A stretch of 64,000 nucleotides of DNA. It comes from Phialocephala subalpina. Lineage: Eukaryota; Ascomycota; Leotiomycetes; Helotiales; Mollisiaceae. The stretch lies in the NCBI GenBank assembly GCA_900073065.1, contig FJOG01000047.1, positions 274,310 through 338,309 of the forward strand, written 5' to 3'. The notes below the pieces were generated by a model. That model saw only the letters and a list, made by a program, of their open reading frames with translations. It was not told where the DNA came from and did not search any database. A program made the position numbers and the translations under genes. This document shows positions 43,146-53,199 of this stretch, one piece after another (position 1 is the stretch's first letter; each line of letters begins with the position of its first letter).

Positions 43146-45015
43146 CTACTCTTGCCAAACCGTCAAATCCTCGCGCTTAATCCCAAACCACTCGCAAAAC
43201 AAGCCTTCAAACGCCCACACACTCCCTTTGAACACCTCCCTGGCCTTCTTCATCTTCCTGACACCTCTCCCCACCCCTTTCGGTAACCAAAAGAAACTCG
43301 GAACCTGTACCCGAGATCTCGGTGTCAGTATGCTAATTGGAACCACTTTAATGAGAGTAGAAATGTCCCAGGATACTCGGGACAATTAGGACTCTCGAAA
43401 CAAAGGGAAAGGTAAATACTACTCCGAGAAGGCGAGCCTACCTGCTTCGTTTTCCCGATCCCCTCATGAAATGGGACATTCGCATCTTTTTCCCACCATC
43501 CGGGTTTTGGCCACTTGATTTTTTTCTCCAAGTTGTTTTCGAGGGAGTAGTCCTTCGCACCAAATCCAGCTCAGTGTCGTTTCCAGATTTGAGACCGTGG
43601 AGGAACGGATGAGGATTGTTGAGAGCCAGAGAAGGTAGGGGTGGAGATCGACGAAGTGATCTGTTTCCACTTCGAAGATTGGGCCAAGGTCCGTCCAGCT
43701 CCAGTCAAAGTACTCCTTTAGCACCCCTGCAACATCGAGAACGATCTGATGCACTTTTGGCACTATACCCAGGGGTTAGCATTACTATTTTAAGCACCTC
43801 AAAGAGGAGAGGAGAATGTTCCAAGAGTTTCGGGTCGTTAGGACCCCGAAAAGAAACGGAAAGGGGAATTTAACGCTGAGAAAAAGGGCTTGCCTATACT
43901 CGAGATCTCCGAGTTAGCGTTCTTATTTTTAGCACTTCAAGGACGAGAGCAGAATGTTCCGAGAGGCTCAGGACATTTTTGGCTCTCAACACAAGGGAGA
44001 AAGGGGAATATATATCCTAGCTAGGCTTACCTCCGAATTCAGCTATAACTTCCAGATCCTCATCGATTTCTTCTCCCTCAGGCAACAGAGCCATCTCCTC
44101 AACTAATCCCTCTACATCCACAAGTCCTAATTCCTCCAAGTTCTCGAAGATCTCCCAGAATCTTTCCTGTATCCTAGTATGTATATACAAGAACCCTAAG
44201 ACTATGGAGAGAGATGGTGTGCATAGCCCAATAGAGTGTGAGATCAGATCGGTTATGTGGTCGAGACCTCCAGGGTTTGCACCGGGGTACTGCTCCTGCA
44301 GTTCGTGAATGGCAAATGCGTGGTATGTGTTTAGGTTTCTAATTAGAGAGAGGAAGATGGAGACTTTTCGGTGGATGGATAGGCGAACCTCGTTTGTAAA
44401 GTCGATGGTTGAGATGTTTGATGGTAGGTGAAGGTTGGGAGCATTGAATTGAGGCGTTGTGGGGTGTGAGGGTGATGGTATTTCACCTGTGCCCAAGGTC
44501 TACATGTTAGTATGCCTTTGGGTACATTACATTGTCCCAGGAGAGATGGGACAATCTGAAGACGTTTGAGAGGGGCTATTGCCCCAAAATACCACTTACC
44601 TAGCGTGCTAGAATCTGGATTTTGATCGAGTTGAGGGGTGGTGATGCGAGGTGGCTGCAAATATAATGGGTGGAAGATTCTGGCGGATGCAGATGATGAG
44701 TTTTGTGAGGATGCTGAGGATGTTTTTTCGGAAGAGTGCCCTATCCAGGATCTTGGAGTTAGCATTTCTAGTTCAAGCACTTTAGAGAGGAGGGGGGAGG
44801 AGGATGTTCCATAAGTCTTGGGGCATTCCAGACTCTCGAATAAAGAGGAAAGGGGAGTAAAGCTTGTAGAAGGCGGGCTTGCCTTCGAGGGTATCTTGTT
44901 CGTAGTGTGTCTCTGGGGTAGAGGCAGGTAGGGAGGAGATGGGAAATTTGGCTGATGTTGAATCGGGAGAGCTTTCTTCACGCTTTGCCTCCACGTGCTT
45001 GTCTTCGGACTCCAT
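43146..45015 (-). CDS. Lineage-specific protein carrying introner-like introns; one frame slip
   Basis: Start ATG at 45015. Exons 45015-44883, 44740-44600, 44486-44031, 43762-43442 and 43304-43146 are joined by introns that are related to each other (see the introner entries). Residues about 1-90 are Ser/Pro-rich. The middle has YHAFAIHELQEQYPG, LGFLYIHTRIQERFWEIF and an acidic run PEGEEIDED. The end reads PSFFWLPKGVGRGVRKMKKA and FCEWFGIKREDLTVWQE. The last 45 residues resemble the end of the divergent gene at 45324, so the two are paralogues. Exon 4 is one base out of phase: AKDYSLENNLEKKIKWPK needs another frame than VPKVHQIVLDVAGVLKEYF. That means a small indel near 43580, a missed splice site, or a pseudogene. 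Function unknown. Confidence 0.6.
43305..43441 (-). mobile_element. Introner-like intron, copy a
   Basis: 137 bases, GTAGGC donor, acceptor GGGTACAG. It shares with copies b-d the pyrimidine-rich CCTTTCCCTTTGTTTC-type stretch, the hairpin TGTCCCGAG...CTGGGACAT, the AAAGTGG / AAGTGCT block, a TACTGAC/GCTAAC branch and the GAGATCTCGGGTACAG end. Confidence 0.65.
43763..43893 (-). mobile_element. Introner-like element, copy b
   Basis: 131 bases, GC-type donor GCAAGCC, ending GGGTATAG. Core similar to copies c and d: TTCCCCTTTCC, GGAACATTCTC, GTGCTTAAAAT, ATGCTAACC. It directly follows copy c, with no exon between. Confidence 0.7.
43894..44030 (-). mobile_element. Introner-like element, copy c
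   Basis: 137 bases, donor GTAAGCC, ending CGAGTATAG immediately before the GCAAGCC of copy b. Core: TTCCCCTTTCTCCC, hairpin ATGTCCTGAG...CTCGGAACAT, AGTGCTAAAAATAAG, CGCTAACTCGGAG. Copies c and b together form one 268-base intron. Confidence 0.7.
44487..44599 (-). other. Ordinary-length intron with related hairpin
   Basis: 113 bases, GTAAGT donor, TACTAAC branch, GCACAG acceptor. It holds ATTGTCCCATC...TCCTGGGACAAT, a hairpin like that in copy a, so it may be an older member of the same family. Confidence 0.4.
44741..44882 (-). mobile_element. Introner-like intron, copy d
   Basis: 142 bases with GC-type donor GCAAGCCCGCCTTCTAC and end CTGGATAG. Core shared with b and c: TACTCCCCTTTCCTC, GAGAGTC, GGAACATCC, AAAGTGCTTGAAC, ATGCTAACTCC. 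The acceptor at GGATAG is the one that keeps the protein frame. Confidence 0.7.
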
Positions 45016-45323
45016 AATGGCTGATATGAGAGGAAAAACTTTGCTTTGAGATAATACGAAGCAGATTTCTTGAGTGCGCAGAGAATTTCCATTGTATTCA
45101 TGTACATTTTGAATCGGACTGAACCAAATGGTTACCCTAATTTAAACATTTAGGGGTTAATTATGATCTTTTAGAATGGAACTTTCTAGGAAAGCTCTAG
45201 TCAGCCTGTTTCTGAATCAGCATACTCTCCACGCTTTATCCTCCAGAAACATATTCTTACTGGGCACTCTTCAACAGTCACATTAAGAGGTCCAACATCA
45301 GGACAAACAAACGCCTTAACGAG
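45016..45323. promoter_or_regulatory. Divergent promoter between two paralogous genes
   Basis: 308 bases between ATGs facing away from each other. Both promoters must lie here. No specific motif was recognised. Confidence 0.45.
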
Positions 45324-45889
45324 ATGGCATCAGACGTGAGCCTCCAGAGCCAAAACGCCAAGAATGATTTCACACCCTCTCTCCACCAACCAACGACTCA
45401 GCAGAACAATGAGATCCCAGTTCTAAATGCTCAAGGTCAGTAGCAGCACTCATCCTTCCGTTCCTCGAGCTCCTTTCTACATCATCAACCACAAGTCCCA
45501 CACAATTAGCCAGCAGCGATGAGAAAGCGAATCTTCCGGTAGAGAAGGGATACCCAGCTTCGCAGCAAACGCCGAGTTTCTTTTATTTACCGCATGGTTT
45601 GTGGAGAGAACCGACAATACACAAGGCGATGAGGCTGTTTGAGGGGAGAGTTGAGATATTTGACAAGATTTTCTGTGAGTATTTCGAAGTGAAGATAGAG
45701 GATCTTAGGAAATGGTAGGAAGAACGCGATGTTGAGGAAGAGACAGATAGTGATAGTGAGCAAAATATAGGTGACGAGAAGGAGAATGAGAATATGGAGA
45801 ACGTCTATGAAGAGATCAGAGATACTAATTCGCGAGGGAAACTCGATCCGGTTGCGAGAAGGAAGGGAGACGGAGCGGATGAATGTTGA
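45324..45889 (+). pseudogene. Lineage-specific protein, paralogue of the divergent gene; TAG at codon 107
   Basis: Exons 45324-45435 and 45510 onward join in phase (intron GTCAGT...ATTAG). The conserved core reads TPSFFYLPHGLWREPTIHKA and FCEYFEVKIEDLRKW, aligning with PSFFWLPKG... and FCEWFGIKREDLTVW of the neighbour. TAG (45716-45718) follows at the place where the neighbour has Gln (VWQE). In-phase acidic sequence then continues (EERDVEEETDSDSEQN) to TGA at 45887. A CAG-to-TAG change would explain it; alternatively the protein really ends at 106 residues, close to where the neighbour ends. Function unknown. Confidence 0.5.
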
Positions 45890-46147
45890 GGACCGTACGT
45901 ACTTACTTAAGAAATGGCAGTAGAGTTATTACGGTACCTGTCAGCAGCGTTTTCAATATCCCAGCCTTGTCTGGACTTTTCTCAGGCTGGGCTGGGCCGT
46001 GAGGGGTGTCTTGACATTTTGTCCAGAAACACGAACATACACAGGAAAATCAAACGTATGGCAAGTTAAAAATCGATGGCAATGATGGGTATATGACAAA
46101 CAAAACTCTCCGCCGTTGCTCCACCCACGTCTCTGATATCACCTCGG

Positions 46148-47686
46148 TTATGATAGCCCGACCACTTCCCTTAACCAAGGCGCCCTCGTTCTCAAGAACA
46201 GCGCCAACTGCACCAATATCCACGTGACGACGAGTCCTCCCCAAACACCAACGATGATTCCCAGTCCGCCTGCTAACCTAGCATCAACGATTAGAATTCC
46301 GAGAAAGGTTCTTAGTTCTGGACTCATGAGAAGCCAACTGTATATCGGGATCGAGAGGCCAGGAATGACTGCTTGAGGGCCATTGTCTTGAGGTTGAGTT
46401 TGAGAAGGGCTGATAGAATGACTAGGCTGGAGAGCTTCAGCGAGTTTCCAAGCCACACTGTTATTGATTTTCTCCCATGTTGCTTCTTCCGCCATGCGTC
46501 TGCTTTCCTTTGCCATCTCCTCTCGTAATGAGCTGTCGGTGCCGAGTTTGACTACCTTCCCCACAAATTCGTCAAGTGCTGAGGGAGCGACGAGGTATCC
46601 GGATTTACCGTCTGCGACGATTTCACTGGGTCCACCTTCATCTCTGGCAATGACGGGAACTCCGCTGGCCATTGACTCGAGGACAACGAGACCGAAGGTT
46701 TCGGTGATGGAACAGTGCAGAAAGACATCTCCAACCGCATATGCCCTCGCCAATTCCTCTCCCTTCAATTGCCCCGTAAATTGTACTGTGCCCTTCCCGT
46801 TCAGATCTCCAAACATATCGTGGATATCCTGAATGACTTGCGGATTCTTATTCCCCCCCACAATCAACAGCTTGAAAGCAAAGCCCCTCGCATCCAACTT
46901 CTTCGCAACCTGGGACAGGAATTCGAATCCCTTCTCCGGCGCGAGCCTCGACACAGAAACCAAGATCAACTCTCCATTTGGCGCCAACTTCTTTCGCATG
47001 TCCTGTGATCTCTTTGTTGGATGGAATTGTTCGCAGTTGACTCCTCTCCTCAAATTCAACATCTTGTCAGGCTGGACTTTCGCTTTCTCGAGGTATTTGC
47101 GAACGAATAGCGAGGGGTAGAAGACTGTTCGTACGCTGGCATGGCGGAAGAGGTAGCCTTGCACGCTCCGGAAAACCCATACTGCCCACGCATCGAGAGG
47201 TGTTGGGAAGAGGATTTCGCAATATCCTGACAGATCGGTCTGGAAGTTCAGCAATACCGGGACCGGCTTCTGCTGTTGTCGCAACTGCAGCAGAATTTGG
47301 AACCCCAGGCTCGCAGGACTCGCAAGGTATATCAAATCCGGTTCTTGTCCAAATGTCCTCCTGTACAACGCAGATAACCTGACGGGGTATACGACTGATA
47401 ATTCGGGGTTGTAGGGGAGAGGGTAGCCTTGTAGTCGGACCTCGATTTCGTCGTTCGCAGGGCCCGAGGTCGAGACCGTGAGACTGTTGTCGCTCCCTGT
47501 AGATATTTCTGGCGCGACGACAGCAACGATTACGCCTTGTGCACGGAGGTAGGTTACGAGGTTGAGGGTTGTTCTTGATACGCCGTTGACAGGACCGAAG
47601 GATTCTGTCGCAAGCAGGAGCTTCTTCCCTCGCAGAATCTCTGGGAACTCTAGTCCGCCATCTTGCTTGGTTTTGGCGGTCGTCAT
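46148..47686 (-). CDS. GT4 family glycosyltransferase with C-terminal membrane segments
   Basis: A single 512-codon frame. The N-terminal Rossmann half begins KKLLLATESFGPVNGVSRTT and contains YSLFVRKYLEKAKVQPD-like sequence; the C-terminal half has LVSVSRLAPEKGFEFL and SITETFGLVVLESMASGVPV, with the E-x7-E donor-binding motif of GT4 (GT-B) enzymes, and IVADGKSGYLV. After residue about 440 come two hydrophobic stretches (IYSWLLMSPELRTFLGILIV; LGIIVGVWGGLVVTWILVQL), so the enzyme is probably membrane-attached. It resembles bacterial and plant-type mannosyl/sulfoquinovosyl transferases; donor and acceptor cannot be told from sequence. The divergent neighbour makes UDP-uronic acid, which suggests a common pathway. 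Confidence 0.9.
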   Translation of the reverse strand: MTTAKTKQDGGLEFPEILRGKKLLLATESFGPVNGVSRTTLNLVTYLRAQGVIVAVVAPEISTGSDNSLTVSTSGPANDEIEVRLQGYPLPYNPELSVVYPVRLSALYRRTFGQEPDLIYLASPASLGFQILLQLRQQQKPVPVLLNFQTDLSGYCEILFPTPLDAWAVWVFRSVQGYLFRHASVRTVFYPSLFVRKYLEKAKVQPDKMLNLRRGVNCEQFHPTKRSQDMRKKLAPNGELILVSVSRLAPEKGFEFLSQVAKKLDARGFAFKLLIVGGNKNPQVIQDIHDMFGDLNGKGTVQFTGQLKGEELARAYAVGDVFLHCSITETFGLVVLESMASGVPVIARDEGGPSEIVADGKSGYLVAPSALDEFVGKVVKLGTDSSLREEMAKESRRMAEEATWEKINNSVAWKLAEALQPSHSISPSQTQPQDNGPQAVIPGLSIPIYSWLLMSPELRTFLGILIVDARLAGGLGIIVGVWGGLVVTWILVQLALFLRTRAPWLREVVGLS

Positions 47687-48962
47687 CTTGCGCGGGGAGC
47701 TGTAGACCCCTCCAAATCGATTATGTAGGGCGATAAGCTTCTCTTTATCAGACCCTGTGTCTTCAAGAACTGGCAGACTCTACGCGAACAATGTCCCGCT
47801 GACCTTTTCATTTCCAAATTTTCTTGATGATCCAGGCCTTGTGGATGATGTACCGTTCCCTCACCGCGGGGGCGCATTCTGCCTCTCTTCCTGTCGTGCG
47901 TTCCGAATGACCTCAACCTTCTCTGTCGCCGCTCCCAACCAAGACATATTGATGCTTGAGGTCGCGTTCTCTCACCAGGTGGACGCGTGATTGGTCGTCA
48001 GTCCATTTCGGGTGCAAGGCGGTGGTCTGGCCGGGTTTTCATCGTGTGTCGTTCCAATCATCCCAGAGCTTGCGGTTCCTACACGTGGGGTTGATTACTG
48101 GGAACGAGGCTGAGATGTGGTTTCTGTCCTGACTCTGTACATTGTTGAAGAACCCCACCAATCTGGAGGAGGGGTCCTTGTCGAAGTGATGGCATACCGA
48201 TACAGGCGACATGGTGATTCGTGGTCAGACAGCCATGAACGAGGGGCAATGTTGATGGATTGGTGGGAAGCAGGAGTTCGCAGTGCGAGCGCCGTGCAGA
48301 GTGGTGTGCAGACCCCTAAGCTAAACCTGTTTGGGCCACTTACTACAATCTTTTGACCATCACCGCTGTATCTCTCACTGATCCAGTACCACAGCCTTAA
48401 CCAACGTGCGCCATTCTACTGGCTACAAACACATAATCGAGAGGGTATACACAGTGAGATGATCTATGTCATCTAGCATTTTCCTTCAGTCACAGTGCAC
48501 TCGACGCCGTCACAAGGCCGGTGGATTCCGAGGTTGACCCCAATTGTTACCCATGATGTTGTCTCTTGTAAGGGAAGAGGTAGGGCCTGTAATCAATCGC
48601 GACTGCCGCAGCGGCGAGCCTTGCATCTGATCTTGATATTTCCGATTTCTGTTTCCTCTCTCCTGCATCCTCCGCCTGCAGCTTTCCGTTTTCCAAGCCT
48701 CACCTCCGTTCCAAGATTTCTTCAGTTCTAAGCTTTCAAAGTCTGCCAACATCATACGCGACAATAGGCTTCAGTAAAATGATATAAACGACCTGTTCTC
48801 GTGAATCAGTAACACGGGTGAGCTGATCCGTTCTATCCTCGGCTGAGAACCGAGTACGACCAAACCAAAGCGGTGAGTTTCCATGAGACTCTTCATCTTC
48901 ATGACTGATCAGAGAAGTCTTCTTTAGTACAAACGAGCACTATACCTCCTCCAAAGACCAAC
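47687..48962. promoter_or_regulatory. Shared divergent upstream region of the GT4 and UDP-sugar dehydrogenase genes
   Basis: 1.28 kb separates the two divergent start codons. No gene is supported inside it. Pyrimidine-rich stretches occur near 48640-48730, ahead of the dehydrogenase. Confidence 0.5.
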
Positions 48963-51150
48963 ATGTTCAGACACCCCTCATTTCCCGCTTCTGCGGTCGA
49001 CTCGGAAGACAGCATCGTGGATATCTCCACAGCGCCAACAACACCCGATGGAAGCTTGTCCTTCAGTCCTGTACTACAGGCTTTGAAGCTACAAGACGCT
49101 CTGGAAGATGCCGCCTCTGGAGGAAAGCAGAGAACGAGCAGCACATCTTTGGATGCTGTTCTGCATGGTAACAACGGCGTGAAGAATATTTGCTGCGTTG
49201 GAGCTGGATATGTTGGTACGCATCTCTTTGGCAGACTCACTAGATGTCCGCCTCGAAATCGCATCTGCAAGTACTGATTTCGACCTGCAGGCGGTCCAAC
49301 AGCAGCTGTAATGGCTTTTCAAAATCCGCATGTCAAAGTCACCGTCGTCGATCGAGATCCAAATCGAATCGCACAATGGAAAACGCGACACCTTCCCATC
49401 TTCGAACCCGGTCTCGACACCATCCTGCGAATCGCACGCGATGGCTCGAAACGCTTCTCCTTCACAAACGAGCCTGCGCGACCTGATTCCTTAGACAGCA
49501 TGTCAAGTACAACGAGCACCTCGGAATCAGAATGCGAGTCGCAATGCGGGGAACACAGGGACGAGATTGCAGTCCTTCCACGAACACCAAATCTTTTTTT
49601 CTCAACAGAAGTGAGCAAGTGTATATCAGAAGCGGATATCGTGTTGATAGCTGTCAACACACCTACAAAGATGCGGGGTATCGGAGGAGGTCGAGCAACA
49701 GATGTCACAGCACTAGAAGCCGTGACAAGGGAGATTGCTATACATGCCAAGCCAGGAGCCGTCCTTGTTGAAAAGAGTACAGTTCCATGTCGAACTGCAG
49801 AAATTATACAAGATACGGTATGTTTTCCTTCTCGGATGAAGTCTGGATGAAGAGGTGCGGTCTAGGTCCCTGAATGCCAAGAGGCTAATCCCCCCTTAGC
49901 TACAAATTCACCGTCCCCACCAACACTTCGAAGTTCTCTCCAACCCCGAATTTCTTGCTGCCGGAACAGCAATAAACGACCTTCTTGTGCCAGATCGTGT
50001 TATAATTGGCTCCTCGCCTACACCAGCAGGATATCGCGCTGTGGAAACTCTTGCTTCAGTTTACGCATCATGGGTTCCCAGGGAAAGAATAGTGACGATG
50101 AATGTCTGGTCCTCAGAACTCTCAAAATTGGTCGCAAACAGCATGCTTGCTCAACGAATCAGCAGCATAAACTCAATCTCAGCGATATGCGAGAAGACAG
50201 GAGCAGATATCGATGAGGTAGCGAAGAGTATCGGAATGGATCCCAGAATCGGAGCCAAGTACCTAAAATCCGGCATCGGATTCGGAGGCTCTTGTTTTCG
50301 AAAGGACATCCTTTCTCTCGTCTATCTCGCGGAAACGCTTGGTTTAGACGAAGTTGCAGAATACTGGACCCAAGTCCTAACAGTCAACGAATGGCAACGA
50401 ACCCGTTTCGTTCGGCGAGTAGTCAAATGTCTAAACGGTACTTTGGTGGGCAAGAAACTTGCAGTCTTGGGATATGCATTCAAAGCTCAAACAGACGATA
50501 CGAGGGAATCTCCTGCTTTGGAATGCATCAAGAATCTTTTGGAAGATTGTCCGCGCGAGATCGCAGTCTTTGATCCTTATTGCGAGCCAAGGATTGTGCG
50601 CGAAGAAATTCGCAAACTTGTGGGAGACCATGTTCTCAAGGAAAACGGCGGCAATATCGAGGTCTACTCCGATGCCTACCAAGGCTGTGCAGGTGCTCAT
50701 GCTGTGCTCATAATGACGGAATGCGACCAATTCCGCACCTCCACGCCTTCAAGTTCACACAAACTTGGCGCTCGTCAAACGAAAGTGCAGAAGTCGAAAA
50801 AGCCAACAGATCCGAGACCGTTCCAACGTCTTGAACCAACAGAATCCGAAATCTTGGCTTTGCAGAAATACCTAGCGAGCACTTATTCGACCTCAGATCC
50901 GCTTCAAAGGTATGAAGAAGAGCCAGCTTGTGAAGAGGGATGCGAGAAATGCGAAGGTGAGATGTCGAAAACTGTAGTCCTAGACGACAAGAGAGAAGAG
51001 AGATTAGATTGGGCAAAAATAGCGTACCATCTCCAGAAGCCGAAGTGGGTGTTTGATGGGAGGAATGTTGTTGATATGGATGTTATGAGTGGGCTGGGTG
51101 TGAGGGTTGAGGGTATTGGGAAGGTTGGTTGGGGTGGGATTGGGAGGTAG
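48963..51150 (+). CDS. UDP-glucose 6-dehydrogenase family protein
   Basis: Exons 48963-49215, 49291-49817 and 49900-51150 give 676 residues, phases consistent. It oxidises UDP-glucose (or a related UDP-sugar) to the uronic acid using two NAD+. The NAD-binding fold is at residues about 75-105 (ICCVGAGYVGGPTA, VTVVDRDPNRIAQW). Also present are VNTPTKMRG, VEKSTVPCRTAE, SNPEFLAAGTA, and the catalytic Cys392 in GFGGSCFRKD. The C-terminal UDP-binding half has VLGYAFKAQTDDTRESPA and WVFDGRNVVD. It is longer than the usual 400-480 residues because of a 70-residue leader, a Ser/Glu-rich insert near residue 150 and a Cys/Glu-rich insert near residue 600. The first intron splits the glycine motif. Confidence 0.93.
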
Positions 51151-52187
51151 TGCTTTTCGTTTGTGCTTGATGATGAGATGAGTATAGATTGTCTACTCTA
51201 GAGATGGATGCCAGGGGGTGTTCTTAGCATAGTTGCTAGCATTTTCTCATTACTTCTTTTATGGTCCTTGAGATTAGATTTGGAGTTTTTTGGTTTGATA
51301 CCCGCAATTCAACATACACTTCTGCAAGTTCATTTTGACTAGTTTTCAAGTTCTCTACTTCTTCAGGGCCAACCATCTCCCAACAAATTGCGGCTCATCT
51401 GAAGTATCAGATATCATGGGTATAATGACAAACTCCTCTTCTCGAATCATGTGTCAAGAAGTGCAAATAATGTACCGTAGAAATTGGATTATAAGACCAT
51501 AGTCTTATACGGTTTTGTCTGTCTGAGGAAGGTTGGGACCTGATCTTATATCTCAGAGGGTCTTATACAAAAACATGGTCTTATAATCTAATTTCTACGG
51601 TAGTATGCCCTAGCATAGTGCCAAGCATTAGACACCTGTGTTTCTAGGGCGCGAAACATGTATTATGACAAACAAGAGCTTTAGGGGCATGATAGCTTAT
51701 TACCGAAGGGCACTGATGTCTTTGTTTCAGCGCATCACAGCCTGTAGCCATGGCACTGTGGCCCTACATTTCTCATTGAGGCTGAAAGGGAAGCTTTGAT
51801 TAGTGAATAATTTGAAAGATTTCATTTTCTCTGGCCCATCTCATGAAATATAATCAAATTCGGTAAAAGCAGCCAATTTCGAGAAAATATTGTACTTTTT
51901 TATGAAATGACCCGCATTAGGAGTTGACCGTCACAGATGCCTCGGGCATCAATAGGGAAAATTCCGCCTTGCCACGTCGCAACCCCTCAGCTCGACAACA
52001 AACACCCAACTCCAGCTCACCACATCCTATCATTCATTCTCATCCCAAATATCATTTTCGCCCTTTGAAATTTTCATAACCGGTGTGTCTAACAAGGTTA
52101 GCCATCGATTCATGACCGAGGCTCGGGGCGGCTTACGATAAAAGCACGCTGCATGTGACGCGAGATGGCTGCTGGTCGAGATCGAAT
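51151..52187. other. Intergenic, 1.0 kb, with one MITE
   Basis: No coding sequence supported. It contains the MITE at 51473-51602 and the 3' region of the dehydrogenase gene. Confidence 0.5.
51473..51602. mobile_element. 130-base MITE with perfect-ended TIRs and TA flanks
   Basis: Left arm TACCGTAGAAATTGGATTAT (51473 on) is matched by the inverted right arm ending CTACGGTA at 51602. The arms are 28 bases with one mismatch, and both extend to AAGACCAT/ATGGTCTT. The outermost TA on each side is probably the target-site duplication, as in Tc1/mariner-derived MITEs. Non-coding core. Confidence 0.8.
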
Positions 52188-52357
52188 TTATTGGCCGTAG
52201 CCTGTCACGGTGTCAATTTTAAGCTTCTCTGAGTGCCCAATGATGCAGAGGATATGATGTTCGTACCTGGATCGCCTGGCTGAGGCTGAGGCTTGGGTTT
52301 TGGCTTTGGTTCTTCTGCCTTGCATTGCTTTTGAAGGGTCTGTTTTTGTGGCATCAT
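52188..52357 (-). CDS. Possible 34-residue Pro/Lys/Gln-rich peptide
   Basis: Exons 52357-52267 and 52201-52188 join in phase through an intron with a GTACGA donor and a GTGACAG end. The product is MMPQKQTLQKQCKAEE followed by KPKPKPQPQPGDPGYGQ. The upstream DNA is A/C/T-rich like a fungal leader. It is very short and unrecognised, so support is weak. Confidence 0.3.
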
Positions 52358-53199
52358 GTTGTTCGATTTTTGCGATTGTTGTGAAGGTGAAGGAATCGCC
52401 TTTAGGACTATTGATGGTTGTAATGATAATGTTTGGGATGATTGTTGATGTCGAGGAATCACATTACGAGAGTTCACGAATGCAGCACTTATGTATCCTA
52501 CATAGTCGCGATCAACTGCGGTGCTTTCAATCCAGATGGACCTCTTCAAATTCACACAATCGCATTTCCGATCTTCTTCCTCGATGACGAAGTGTGCGAA
52601 GAAGCATCTTCTCTAGAAGCTTGAGTATCGCTTTCTTGTGATAGCAAAGGATTCGAGTGCACTGCGTTCGTGACGGCCTCAAGGGATGATTATCCGGTTC
52701 AATCATGATTCCAATCAGATCGCAGTGCTGCAACTAGCAATCGCAATCCATTAGGACATCGCTTTTGCGTGTTGAAGTAAAATCTGCCTTTCAGTACGCC
52801 CTACTGAATCGCTCATGTGGCAGCTGGCAGTTGCTGTGTTGGCTCTGTTTGGCGGGTGGCTACTCATTTTTAGTGGCTGCCAGACCAATAAGGCTAAAAT
52901 GAGGCTGTTGTTCACAATGCCCGCTGGGTTTTCACAAGCACAGCACTTGCCGCATGATGGAAGTGCTTCAGAACGCAAGTGCTTTTCAGATTTTTAGCTA
53001 CAGCTGGGGAGATTTCAAGTTGTATCATGTGCAGGTGGGCATCATGTGCCCTCACCGGACCCGTTTTTCACCCGCTATCACCAACAAAAGGACTACTCGT
53101 TCCCATGGAGTATTGAGAATACCTATAACTGGACTGTTCATCGTTTTCTCTTCTTTTCAATTCTTCATTCTTCTATACGAGTGTTGTTAATCAAGGAAC
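52358..53199. other. Intergenic, about 840 bases
   Basis: Upstream region of the C2H2-like gene. No gene is supported. Short hydrophobic frames (for example at 52815) lack supporting features. Confidence 0.4.

Noticed and set aside
43146..45889. Calling the two divergent genes toxin-antitoxin-like or killer elements
   Set aside because: Nothing in either sequence supports such a role; only shared C-terminal homology is visible.
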